A stretch of 64,000 bases of DNA from Clostridium estertheticum. GTDB taxonomy: Bacteria > Bacillota > Clostridia > Clostridiales > Clostridiaceae. Below, one piece after another: positions 8,095-15,709 of the stretch (position 1 is the stretch's first letter; each line of letters opens with the position of its first letter). The position numbers were made by a program, and so were the translations under genes. Under the pieces are notes generated by a model. The model saw only the letters and a list, made by a program, of their open reading frames with translations. It did not search any database and had not been told where the DNA came from. Where the stretch lies: assembly GCF_026650985.1 (NCBI RefSeq), contig NZ_CP086239.1:496001-560000 (forward strand), read 5' to 3'.

Positions 8095-9585
8095 TTGATA
8101 ATAAATCATAATATAAATGCACTTACTGCTTATAATAAATCTAATGCAGCAGGGAAAGCAAAATCTAGTGCTATGGAGAAACTTTCTTCAGGACTTAGAA
8201 TAAATAGTGCAGCTGATGATGCGGCCGGATCTGCTATAGATCAAAAAATGAAGGCTCAAATCAGGGGCCTAGAACAAGCTAGTAGAAATATTCAAGATGG
8301 TGTTTCTCTTGTTCAAACAGCGGAAGCGGGTCTTGGCTCTATACAAAACCCTAATCTATTAAGAATGAGGGAACTTATTATACAGGCTTTAAATGGAACC
8401 TTAAATCAAGATGATAGAATGAAGATTCAAAATGAACTTGAGAGCGTAAAATCATCAATTAATGATATTGCTAATAATACTGAATTTAATAAAATAAAAG
8501 TTTTGACGGTTCCAATTCAAGATACTGAGGATACTACACAGCCAACTCCTAGTACTAAATTGGACATAGTGTTTATGGTAGATAATTCAGGAAGTATGGC
8601 AGGTAATATTAATACAGTTAAAAGTGGGATAGAAGGTTTTGTTGCAGGTTTAAATGGAGTTGCAGATACTAAAGTAGCTATAGTAAATTTATGCGCTAGA
8701 AATCCGTACAATATTAAAGATTTCGAAAGTAATCCTATTCAAATAGCAAATAATTTAAATGGTTTAAGTGCCGCACAAGTTACAGCACCTTATGAAATAA
8801 TACAAAATGCAATCCCAGGAGGTACAATTGGGAGCGATTTATCATATAGACAAGATTCCAAAAAAATTTTTATTATATTTACAGATACTAATAATGAATC
8901 TAGTATCTCAACGGAGACAGATGCTAAAAATGCAGTTGAAGGATCTAATATTTCTATAGGATTAGATAGTGACGATATACAAACGTATGTTTTTGGAATG
9001 GGAGGTTCATTTCCTGATGATGCCTTTAATGAGATAGCAGATTACACTGGTGGGAAAATATATCATCCTAGTTCATCAACGGATATTTCTGATAAACTTA
9101 AAAATGATTTAACTCTAGATATTAAAAATTCAATACCCTCCAGCACACCTACGCAACAGCAGGATGAAATGTCAACACTAGAACTTCAAGTAGGGGCAAA
9201 TTCTAAACAGCAATTTAAAGTGCAGCTTTTTGATGCTAGAACAATTAATTTAGGAATAGATGATGTAACGGTTAATACAATTGAAGAAGGAAAAAATTCG
9301 CTAGAAAAAGTTGATAAGGCAATACAAACAGTTTCTGCAGAGCGTGGTAAATTTGGTTCATATCAGAATGCATTAGAACATGTATATAACAATGTAGGCA
9401 ACTACGGCTATAATCTGACTGGTGCAGATTCTAGAATAAGTGATGCAGATATGGCAAAGGAAGTAATGGAAATGACAAAGAGCAGTATAATACAACAATC
9501 AGCAGAAGCGATGTTAAAACAATCTGATGAAATGCAGAAAAGTGTAATAAATCTTATGAGTAAATGGCAAGGAAGTGCGCAATAA
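8095..9585 (+). CDS. Flagellin with von Willebrand factor A domain in its variable region
   Basis: A 496-aa flagellin. Residues 1-138 are canonical D0/D1 (LIINHN, KLSSGLRIN, QKMKAQIRGLEQA, NNTEFNKIK); residues 359-496 are the C-terminal D1/D0 (LELQVGAN, ADSRISDADMAKEV). Between them, residues 154-341 form a complete vWA fold. Strand LDIVFMV leads into the MIDAS motif D163-x-S165-x-S167 (DNSGSM), a candidate MIDAS Thr is T230 (VTAP), the acidic residue is D264 after KKIFIIF, and the last strand and helix read TYVFGMGG ... IADYTGGKIYHP. Thr/Ser/Pro/Gln linkers flank it. TTG 8095 is preferred because AGGGGTG lies 6 bases upstream and it restores the family start; TTG 8077 is possible. It would display metal-dependent binding domains along the filament. 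The adhesive role is inference. Confidence 0.9.
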   Translation: MIINHNINALTAYNKSNAAGKAKSSAMEKLSSGLRINSAADDAAGSAIDQKMKAQIRGLEQASRNIQDGVSLVQTAEAGLGSIQNPNLLRMRELIIQALNGTLNQDDRMKIQNELESVKSSINDIANNTEFNKIKVLTVPIQDTEDTTQPTPSTKLDIVFMVDNSGSMAGNINTVKSGIEGFVAGLNGVADTKVAIVNLCARNPYNIKDFESNPIQIANNLNGLSAAQVTAPYEIIQNAIPGGTIGSDLSYRQDSKKIFIIFTDTNNESSISTETDAKNAVEGSNISIGLDSDDIQTYVFGMGGSFPDDAFNEIADYTGGKIYHPSSSTDISDKLKNDLTLDIKNSIPSSTPTQQQDEMSTLELQVGANSKQQFKVQLFDARTINLGIDDVTVNTIEEGKNSLEKVDKAIQTVSAERGKFGSYQNALEHVYNNVGNYGYNLTGADSRISDADMAKEVMEMTKSSIIQQSAEAMLKQSDEMQKSVINLMSKWQGSAQ

Positions 9586-9587
9586 GA

Positions 9588-9668
9588 GCAGGACCAATCT
9601 ATCAGTACAAGGTAAAACATATAGATAGCGAAAGTAAAAGAGCAAAGGATGGTAAAAAATTAGAATGA
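9588..9668 (+). pseudogene. Remnant 3' end of a YjfB/coiled-coil gene
   Basis: In the frame ending TGA 9666-9668 the last 16 codons read IDSESKRAKDGKKLE-stop, almost identical to the ends of the genes at 6975 and 7332. Several codons differ only at third positions, so this was coding sequence. No start or N-terminal part remains; the similarity fades within about 20 codons upstream, against the stop of the vWA flagellin, which is in another frame. Confidence 0.65.
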
Positions 9669-9710
9669 GCATCAGTGGCTATAGAATTAGCTACTGGTGC
9701 TCGTTTTGTT
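9667..9710 (+). terminator. Terminator after vWA flagellin
   Basis: GAGCATCAGTGGCT (9667-9680) pairs with AGCTACTGGTGCTC (9689-9702), 14 bp, then CGTTTTGTT. Third copy of the terminator found at 7227 and 7776; here it serves the flagellin upstream. Confidence 0.78.
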
Positions 9711-9833
9711 GTAGTGGATAGGTCTATTCATATTTTTGTAGGGAAAATAGGGCACAGCTTCAGCCATAATAGCCCTCTAAAATTGTAGTAGGTGGGACAA
9801 TGTACTGATGACAACACTGTTCTAAGAGTAAAA

Positions 9834-9882
9834 TACCAGCACTATTGGCACTGTGAAAAACAATATGACGATAGTGCTGGTA
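9834..9882. repeat. 12-bp perfect inverted repeat in intergenic region
   Basis: TACCAGCACTAT (9834-9845) and ATAGTGCTGGTA (9871-9882) are exact inverse copies with 25 bases between them. There is no T-run, so it is not a standard terminator. The rest of the 460-base gap holds the gene remnant, the terminator at 9667 and one GGGGTGTA motif at 9942. Confidence 0.6.
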
Positions 9883-10062
9883 GTGGCGATATCTAAAGCA
9901 GAAAGAACTGTTCACTGCATAATCTAAATAATACACCTAATCCCAGGGGTGTAATTAAAAATTTATGAAATCAGCTAAAGTATAGAAGAAAATGTTCGAG
10001 AAATAAGAGTATAAGAAATTAACAATTGTATTTATTACACTAAACAAGTGAGGTGGTATTAC

Positions 10063-10404
10063 GTGGGTATTGATAATCAAGTTTCAATTGGAGTAGAATC
10101 AATAGAAAAAATTATTAAAGAATTAAATGAAATAAATATTTTTTCTAGCGAGCCCCATTTAAAAATTAAGATTGAAGAATTACAGAGCTTTGTTTCTAGT
10201 CTTATTAATTTAGAAAGTAAATCTTCTGTTGAAGATGTGATATTTGAAAAAATGGTAGAAGTTAAGAATTCTAGTCCAGATCTTCATTTGAAATTATATA
10301 TGTTATATAGAAATCTTGTATGTGGTAGAATATCAAAAGAAGATGCGAATATTTCTTTCGAGAGTTTAATAAATTTATTTCCACCAGATGTGATGGTATA
10401 TTAG
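10063..10404 (+). CDS. Unrecognised 113-aa helical protein in flagellin island
   Basis: MGIDNQVSIGVESIEKIIKELN... ending LINLFPPDVMVY. No signal peptide or membrane segment; predicted mostly helical and acidic. GTG 10063 is chosen because GAGGTGG lies 6 bases upstream; the longer GTG at 10048 has no ribosome site. I do not recognise the family. It sits 128 bases before the short flagellin gene, and its size fits an export chaperone or regulator for that flagellin, but nothing in the sequence proves this. Confidence 0.6.
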   Translation: MGIDNQVSIGVESIEKIIKELNEINIFSSEPHLKIKIEELQSFVSSLINLESKSSVEDVIFEKMVEVKNSSPDLHLKLYMLYRNLVCGRISKEDANISFESLINLFPPDVMVY

Positions 10405-10460
10405 TAATATATAAATTATAGTGAAAATCTAATAATGAAAATAGTTGGATAACAAAATTT

Positions 10461-10488
10461 CAAACGTAAAATATAGTTTCTTCGATAT
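10461..10488 (+). promoter_or_regulatory. Possible SigD-type promoter of short flagellin
   Basis: TCGATAT at 10482-10488 is a near-perfect SigD -10. The best -35 at tolerable spacing is CAAA (10461-10464, 17-base spacer); a better TAAA at 10467 is too close (11 bases). It lies 45 bases upstream of the start codon. Confidence 0.35.
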
Positions 10489-10532
10489 ATTAAAATATAT
10501 AGTATTTAAAAAACTTTAATGGAGTTGATTTT

Positions 10533-11351
10533 ATGAGGATAAATAAAAATATAGCATCGATAAATATATATAAGGAATATAACAAAAACCTTATTAAGCA
10601 GAGTTCGTCTTTACAGAGAATATCATCTGGTATTAAAATAAGTAGTGCAAAAGAAGATCCGAATGGAATGGCTAAAAGTGAGAGATTTAAAATGCAGATA
10701 AGAGGGCTGCAAATGGCATCAAATAATACTCAAGATGGAGTAAGCATGCTTCAAACTGCAGAAGGAGGTCTTGAAGGCATTACTAGTAGTTTGCAAAGGG
10801 TTAGAGAACTATTGGTACAAGCTGGAGGGGCTATAACGGATGATGATAAAGGTGTTATTCAAAAGGAAATAAACCAAATGCTAGCTGGGTCAAATGATAT
10901 GGCAAATAACACTGAATTTAATGGAGTTAAGCTTTTAGATGGAGGCGAACCAGCTGTTATACCAATGATTATAGGTGCTAATGTAGGAGAAAAAATTGAT
11001 ATACCGAGATATGACTTAACTACAAGGGGTTTAAAACTTGATAATCTAGATGTATCTAAAACGGATGAATCATTAGAAGCTGTAGATAAAGCTCTTAAGA
11101 CAATTGTTGGAGCGAGAAGTAAAGTTGGAGCTTTAGAGAATAGATTTCAAAGTACATATGATTCTATAACAGAGATATCAGATAAAACACAAGAGGCTGA
11201 AAGTGGCATAAGTGATACAGATATGGCTACTGAAATGATGGAGTATTCTAAGGAAAATATTCTTATAGAAGCTGGGAATGCGATGATGGTTCAATCAAAC
11301 CAGTTACCACAGGATGCATTGAAAGTACTAGAAAATGTTAGAAGTAGATAA
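10533..11351 (+). CDS. Short flagellin-like protein lacking D2/D3 (272 aa)
   Basis: N-terminal D0/D1 at residues 1-140 (INKNIASINIYKEYN, RISSGIKISSAKEDPNGMA, MQIRGLQMASNNTQDG, NNTEFNGVKLLDGG) and C-terminal D1/D0 at about 175-272 (SGISDTDMATEMMEYSK, QDALKVLENV). The two halves join through only about 35 residues, so no surface domain is present. The usual MIINHN start is replaced by MRINKN, as in divergent flagellins. GGAG lies 8 bases before ATG. It is 31 bases upstream of the secreted repeat protein and probably co-transcribed with it. It may be a minor filament or adaptor subunit. Confidence 0.88.
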   Translation: MRINKNIASINIYKEYNKNLIKQSSSLQRISSGIKISSAKEDPNGMAKSERFKMQIRGLQMASNNTQDGVSMLQTAEGGLEGITSSLQRVRELLVQAGGAITDDDKGVIQKEINQMLAGSNDMANNTEFNGVKLLDGGEPAVIPMIIGANVGEKIDIPRYDLTTRGLKLDNLDVSKTDESLEAVDKALKTIVGARSKVGALENRFQSTYDSITEISDKTQEAESGISDTDMATEMMEYSKENILIEAGNAMMVQSNQLPQDALKVLENVRSR

Positions 11352-11382
11352 ATTTAAATAGAAGTAATAGGAGATTAAATTT

Positions 11383-13464
11383 ATGAAAAAATTGTTATCA
11401 AAAATACTAGGTGTACTATTATTTATATCAATGCTTTTACCATCATCAAGGACAGCGTTTGCAGCCAAACTGTCTAACCCACCTGTTGATACAAATATAA
11501 CTATAACTAATAATGCAGTTGACCCAGATACTATAAATGTAGCGGGCCTCGCAAAAGGTGATATAGCAAATGTATATTCATCTGCTACAGATAAAAAATC
11601 TATAGGGACAGGAACAGCAAAGGTTACTGGGGATGTGAAAATAAGTATAAAACAACTTGGGACATCAGCAGGAAATGTTTATGTATCTGTTAAAAGTACA
11701 GGATTATTCGAGAGCAATAAAATTAAAAAACCATATGATGCAGAAGTAAAATCAATACCACTAGATCCAAGGGGTATAGTAGTAACAAATAATGCAGCTG
11801 GAACAAAAGATACAGTAGTGGTTCCAGGTTTAGCTATAGGAGATATAATAAAAGTATATTCAACATCGACGGATGGAGTTTTACTTGGAACAGCAACTGC
11901 AAAAATAGATGGAGATTTAACAGTAAATATTGATCAAATTGGAGCAGAAGCCGGAAATGTATATGTATCCGTTACAAGTAAAACATTACTGGAAAGTGAT
12001 ACAACAGCAGCAGTAGCATATCCAGCAGAAGTAAAATCAATACCATTAGATCCAAATGGTATAGTAGTAACAAACAATGCAGCTGGAACAAAAGATACAG
12101 TAGTGGTACCGGGTTTAGCTATAGGAGATATAATAAAAGTATATTCTGGATCAACGGATGGAGTTCTACTTGGAACGGCAACTGCAAAAATAGATGGAGA
12201 TTTAACAGTAAGTATTGATCAAATTGGAGCAGAAGCTGGAAATGTATACTTAACAGTGACAAGTAAAACATTGCGGGAAAGTGATAGAACAACAGGTGTA
12301 GCATTCGATGCAGAAGAAAAATCAACACCGCTGGATCCAGCAGCTATAGTAGTAACAAATAATGCAGCTGGAACATCAGACACAGTAGTGGTTAAAAAGT
12401 TAGCTATAGGGGATATAGTAAATGTATATTCCACATCAATATCTGAAGATATTCTTGGAACGGCAACGGCAAAAGTAGCTGGAGATTTAACAGTTAGTAT
12501 TCCACAAGTTGGAGCAGAGAGCGGAAATGTATATGTAACAGTTAAAAGTAAAACATTGCTTGAAAGTGATAGAACAACAGCTGTAGCATACGATGCAGAA
12601 GCGAAATCGACACCATTAGATCAAAACCAAATAGTAGTAACAAATAATGCAGTTGGAACACCAGATACTGTGGTGGTTCAAAACTTATATATAGGGGATA
12701 TAGTAAAAGTATATTCAGCAGCAATTGGTGGAGTCATAATAGGAACCTCAACTGCAACAGCGTCAGGATTAACAGTAAGTATAAAACAAATTGGAGTAGC
12801 GAGTGGAAATGTTTATGTATCAGTAATAAGAAAAGCATTTCTTGAAAGTGATAGAACATCAGCAACATATACTGCAGAAGCAAAATCAATACCATTATAT
12901 AAAAGCGATATACTAGTATCAAACAATGCAGCTGGAACAGCAGATGCTGTAGTGGTTAGAGATTTAGCTATAGGAGATATAGTAAAAGTATATTCATCAG
13001 CAACAAGTGGAATCGTAATAGGAACGGCAACTGAAAAAGTACTAGGAGATTTGACAGTAAGTATAAAACAAATTGGAACAACTGGTGGGAATATATATGT
13101 ATCAGTAACAAGAGAAGCATTTCTTGAAAGTGATAGGACATCAGGGGTACCTTATGATTCAGAAGCAAAGTCAGCACCACTATATGATAGAAATATAGTA
13201 GTAATAAATAATTCAGATGGAGTATTAGACAGGGTACTTATCCAAAACTTAGCTATAGGGGATATAGTAAAAGTATACTCAATGGCAAAAGGTGGAGTTT
13301 TAATAGGAACAGGAACAGCAATAAAAGCAAAGACAACAACAGTTAGAGTAGATTTAATTGTAAGCATAACACAAACTAAAGCGGCGAGTAGGGATATATA
13401 TGTATCGGTTACAAGAAAGAAATTTCTAGAAAGCGATAGAATATTAGCAATAAAATCTATCTAG
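11383..13464 (+). CDS. Secreted protein of seven tandem ~95-aa beta-rich repeats
   Basis: A 693-aa protein with a clear Sec signal peptide (MKKLLSKILGVLLFISMLLP, cleavage near AFA-AK at about residue 27). From residue 38 there are seven repeats of 93-95 residues, each starting like IVVTNNAAGTKDTVVVPGLA and containing GDI.KVYS, LGTATAK, LTVSI.Q.GA..GNVYVSV and LESD.T. The first and last units are most diverged; units 2 and 3 are nearly identical. The pattern predicts small beta sandwiches. No LPxTG, SLH, dockerin or cell-wall binding module is present. AGGAGA precedes ATG 11383. Likely surface or extracellular, perhaps filament-associated because of its linkage to the short flagellin. Confidence 0.8.
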   Translation: MKKLLSKILGVLLFISMLLPSSRTAFAAKLSNPPVDTNITITNNAVDPDTINVAGLAKGDIANVYSSATDKKSIGTGTAKVTGDVKISIKQLGTSAGNVYVSVKSTGLFESNKIKKPYDAEVKSIPLDPRGIVVTNNAAGTKDTVVVPGLAIGDIIKVYSTSTDGVLLGTATAKIDGDLTVNIDQIGAEAGNVYVSVTSKTLLESDTTAAVAYPAEVKSIPLDPNGIVVTNNAAGTKDTVVVPGLAIGDIIKVYSGSTDGVLLGTATAKIDGDLTVSIDQIGAEAGNVYLTVTSKTLRESDRTTGVAFDAEEKSTPLDPAAIVVTNNAAGTSDTVVVKKLAIGDIVNVYSTSISEDILGTATAKVAGDLTVSIPQVGAESGNVYVTVKSKTLLESDRTTAVAYDAEAKSTPLDQNQIVVTNNAVGTPDTVVVQNLYIGDIVKVYSAAIGGVIIGTSTATASGLTVSIKQIGVASGNVYVSVIRKAFLESDRTSATYTAEAKSIPLYKSDILVSNNAAGTADAVVVRDLAIGDIVKVYSSATSGIVIGTATEKVLGDLTVSIKQIGTTGGNIYVSVTREAFLESDRTSGVPYDSEAKSAPLYDRNIVVINNSDGVLDRVLIQNLAIGDIVKVYSMAKGGVLIGTGTAIKAKTTTVRVDLIVSITQTKAASRDIYVSVTRKKFLESDRILAIKSI
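11776..13464 (+). repeat. 285-bp tandem coding repeats (units 2-7)
   Basis: Repeat starts are at 11776, 12061, 12346, 12631, 12910 and 13195, i.e. steps of 285 bp except one of 279 bp. Units 2 and 3 (11776-12345) differ by few bases, a sign of recent duplication or conversion. The first unit, from about 11494, is more diverged. Confidence 0.85.
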
Positions 13465-13573
13465 TAAACCCCAGGGGTGTATTTAACAAAATGATTCGAT
13501 AAAACACTATTTATGATTTTAACCTTAGCTTTAATATGATATAATAATAGCAAAAGATTTAGGTGGTGAATTT

Positions 13574-13897
13574 ATGGAGAAGGAAATATTAGATATTCTA
13601 AAAGAAATGCAAAGTGATATGAAATTAATGCAAGGTGATATTAAATCAGTGCAAAGTGATATGAAATCAATGCAAGATGATGTGAAATCAATTAAGATGG
13701 CACAGGAAGAGCATACTCAAATATTGAGAGCGTTAGAGCATAAAACGGATGTTATATCAGCAGCGCAGGAAAATTTAAAGCATGAAGTTTTCGAAATTAA
13801 AGGTGAAGTTAAGAGCATGAGAAAAGATATGAGTAGTGTTGAAATTATAACAGCTAATAATTGGGCAGATATTGCAAAACTAAAGGCTATAAAATAG
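13574..13897 (+). CDS. Small coiled-coil protein of unknown function
   Basis: A 107-aa protein starting MEKEILDILKEMQSDMKLMQ. Residues 10-40 hold short near-repeats (MQSDMKLM, MQGDIKSV, VQSDMKSM, MQDDVKSI), a 7-residue periodic coiled coil; a second coil follows at residues 60-90. Similar short coil proteins are common in clostridia and their prophages, with no assigned role. AGGTGGTG precedes ATG. A TATAAT at 13540-13545 with no convincing -35 may be its promoter. A terminator follows at 13979. Confidence 0.65.
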   Translation: MEKEILDILKEMQSDMKLMQGDIKSVQSDMKSMQDDVKSIKMAQEEHTQILRALEHKTDVISAAQENLKHEVFEIKGEVKSMRKDMSSVEIITANNWADIAKLKAIK

Positions 13898-13978
13898 TAC
13901 GTGTAAAATTGTAAAGTAATGATTTACAGTATTTTAAGACCAATTCCATTGTATAATGAAATATTTTATTATATGTAA

Positions 13979-14009
13979 AATTACAGCTCACTAGGGGCTG
14001 TGATTTTTT
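13979..14009 (+). terminator. Terminator after coiled-coil gene
   Basis: AATTACAGC (13979-13987) pairs with GCTGTGATT (13997-14005) around a 9-base loop, then TTTTTT to 14009. Confidence 0.78.
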
Positions 14010-14120
14010 GCGTTTTTTAACATTGTCCATGTGAAAAAGTAGTTACTTGTGCTCATTGTATGTATAAAAATCCTCCGAAATTTAATAGGCTTAATAGTTT
14101 ATTATGTCATTGCCTAATAC

Positions 14121-14324
14121 CCCTGGGGTGTAAGAAAGCTAAGGGGTGTAAATCTTTGTGAATTTGGCAATAATTAATAATACTCAAATAAGTCGAGGTT
14201 ATAATTATGGCAACTATAAAAAGAAAATGAGAATTTAGCACCCTTGGCGTGTAAATTCTGGAAATTTGGTGATGATCAATAAGCAAGGTGTCCCGTTGGT
14301 CCGCAAAGTAACCAGGGGTGTAAA
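14121..14324. repeat. Cluster of dispersed GGGGTGTAA motifs
   Basis: CCCTGGGGTGTAA at 14121, AAGGGGTGTAAA at 14141, CCCTTGGCGTGTAAA at 14241 and ACCAGGGGTGTAAA at 14311. The units at 14141 and 14246 extend into related flanks (GTGTAAAT...AATTTGG...AATAA). Two further copies, CCCAGGGGTGTA, lie at 9942 and 13470. All sit between genes of the filament island. Confidence 0.6.
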
Positions 14325-14328
14325 AATA

Positions 14329-14356
14329 AACGGGCTGCTTTTGGGTGGCCCGTTTT
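14329..14356 (+). terminator. Hairpin terminator in spacer
   Basis: AACGGGC (14329-14335) pairs with GCCCGTT (14348-14354), followed by TTTT (overlapping the stem end) to 14356. No gene immediately upstream. Confidence 0.6.
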
Positions 14357-14383
14357 GTCAATTTAAGGGGAAATAGTAGTATA

Positions 14384-14415
14384 ATAATCGTTTAGTAAAC
14401 GATTATATTTTTTTT
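14384..14415 (+). terminator. Strong terminator before flagellar operon
   Basis: ATAATCGTTTA (14384-14394) and TAAACGATTAT (14396-14406) are exact inverse copies, followed by a run of eight T. It insulates the flagellar operon from upstream transcription. Confidence 0.75.
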
Positions 14416-14708
14416 AGTAAAAATGGGTTAAAAATTTATTTCACAATTTTGCAACTTAAACTCGAAAAATGCGTATTTCATATTGAGAATTAATTTATGT
14501 TAAGAAGATTTATTTTATTAGCTACAAAGATTAATACATAGACAAATTACAACAATAATGTATAATATAATAATAATATGTAATCAAATCATAATTTAAT
14601 AAAAGATGTAAATTGATAATTATAAACCTTCAAATAAGTATTTCGACAGTAAAATGGAGTAGCTTAGAATTTAAAATTAGTTTTGGTGAAATTAATTTTA
14701 AAAAAATA

Positions 14709-14737
14709 TTCACTAAAATAAGCAAATAGTATATAAT
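14709..14737 (+). promoter_or_regulatory. SigA-type promoter of the flagellar operon
   Basis: TTCACT (14709-14714), a 17-base spacer and a perfect TATAAT (14732-14737), 118 bases before the flgB start codon. It is the only good promoter candidate between the terminator at 14384 and flgB. Confidence 0.6.
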
Positions 14738-14854
14738 AATACTTGTGAAGTGGAATAAATTATCTTTATAAACAAATTTCGCTAATTTTTGCAAAAAATT
14801 AGATTTGAACAAGAAATTATATATTTTATATCTAAATTAAGGGGGATGATGATT

Positions 14855-15259
14855 TTGAATATAATTGGAAGCTCTACAAAAGGAGATACATATAGTTTAC
14901 TTAAAAAAAGTATGGATGCCTCCGCGTTAAGAAGTAAAGTAAGTGCAAATAACATTGCAAATATTAATACAAAAAACTACAAAGGGCTTTACGTTACATT
15001 TGAGGAAACTTTAAAGGATAACATGGCAGCAGATACAATGAAAACCGATAATAGTAAAGATATTCAAGCAGGTAATAGTAATGGTGAAATTACAGTAAAC
15101 AGAGATGAGAGTACTAGCGCAAGGCAGGATGGTAATAACGTAGATATAGATCTTGAGATGACTAATCAAGCAGCCAATACTTTAATGTACGCGGCTCTTG
15201 TTAGTCAAGTTAATAGTAAGATTTCACTTACCAGTTATGTTATAGGAGGAGGCAAATAG
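14855..15259 (+). CDS. flgB: Flagellar basal-body rod protein FlgB
   Basis: A proximal rod subunit, exported through the flagellar type III apparatus. The 134-aa protein has the rod-protein N-terminal motif ([20 protein letters not shown], where ANNIAN is diagnostic) and a C-terminal helix ([20 protein letters not shown]). Start TTG 14855 is 8 bases after AAGGGGGA; ATG codons at 14846 and 14849 overlap the ribosome site and the 14789 ATG would add 22 atypical residues. It is the first gene of the operon and is followed 4 bases later by flgC. Confidence 0.93.
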   Translation: MNIIGSSTKGDTYSLLKKSMDASALRSKVSANNIANINTKNYKGLYVTFEETLKDNMAADTMKTDNSKDIQAGNSNGEITVNRDESTSARQDGNNVDIDLEMTNQAANTLMYAALVSQVNSKISLTSYVIGGGK

Positions 15260-15263
15260 TATT

Positions 15264-15698
15264 ATGAATGATGCGTTTATGGGGATGAGAATAAGTTCTA
15301 GTGGACTTGTAGCGGAAAGATTAAGGATGGATACAATATCCTCTAATGTTGCGAATGCAACTACTACTAGAGGCGAAAATGGAAAGCCGTACATAAGAAA
15401 GATAGCTGTGTTTCAAGAAAACTTACAACAAGAATTAGATAAAACTACGAGTACATATAAAACAAGTTTTAAAGGGGTTAAGGCTGTGGGGATAGAAAAT
15501 GATCCATCTGCTTTAAGGCGTGTCTATGATCCATCACACCCAGATGCTGATAAGGATGGGTATGTGAGTATGCCTAACGTAAATATTCTGAATGAAATGG
15601 CAGATATGATTGCATCTACAAGAGCATATGAGGCAAATGTAAGTTCTATGACTGCTCAGAAAAGTATGTTTTCTAAAGCGTTAGAAATAGGTAAATAG
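15264..15698 (+). CDS. flgC: Flagellar basal-body rod protein FlgC
   Basis: A proximal rod subunit of 144 aa. It shows the N-terminal rod motif ([15 protein letters not shown]) and the FlgC C-terminal signature [13 protein letters not shown]...PNVN followed by [15 protein letters not shown]. Its length equals the family norm. AGGAGG lies at the end of flgB, so translation is coupled within the operon. Confidence 0.96.
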   Translation: MNDAFMGMRISSSGLVAERLRMDTISSNVANATTTRGENGKPYIRKIAVFQENLQQELDKTTSTYKTSFKGVKAVGIENDPSALRRVYDPSHPDADKDGYVSMPNVNILNEMADMIASTRAYEANVSSMTAQKSMFSKALEIGK

Positions 15699-15709
15699 GA
15701 GAGTGTTTT

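Larger units (their letters stand above)
14010..14708. other. 700-base gene-free spacer with repeats and terminators
   Basis: No supportable gene. It holds four copies of a GGGGTGTAA-type motif (14121-14324), two hairpin terminators (14329 and 14384) and about 290 bases of AT-rich DNA before the promoter of the flagellar operon. An 84-codon minus-strand open frame at 14107-14361 has no ribosome site or recognisable product. Confidence 0.6.

Noticed and set aside
7227-9710. The three homologous hairpins as ends of an insertion sequence
   Set aside because: Each fits a Rho-independent terminator at a gene end, and no transposase or target duplication is seen.
9834-9882. CRISPR or toxin-antitoxin element in the gap
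   Set aside because: Only one inverted pair, no repeat-spacer series and no small gene pair. No CRISPR array occurs in the window.
12119-13367. Several Leu-rich minus-strand frames opposite the repeat protein
   Set aside because: They recur with the 285-bp repeat and mirror its codons; shadows of the plus-strand gene.
14107-14361. Minus-strand 84-codon frame in the spacer before flgB
   Set aside because: No ribosome site, composition follows the GGGGTGTAA repeats, and it runs through a terminator hairpin.
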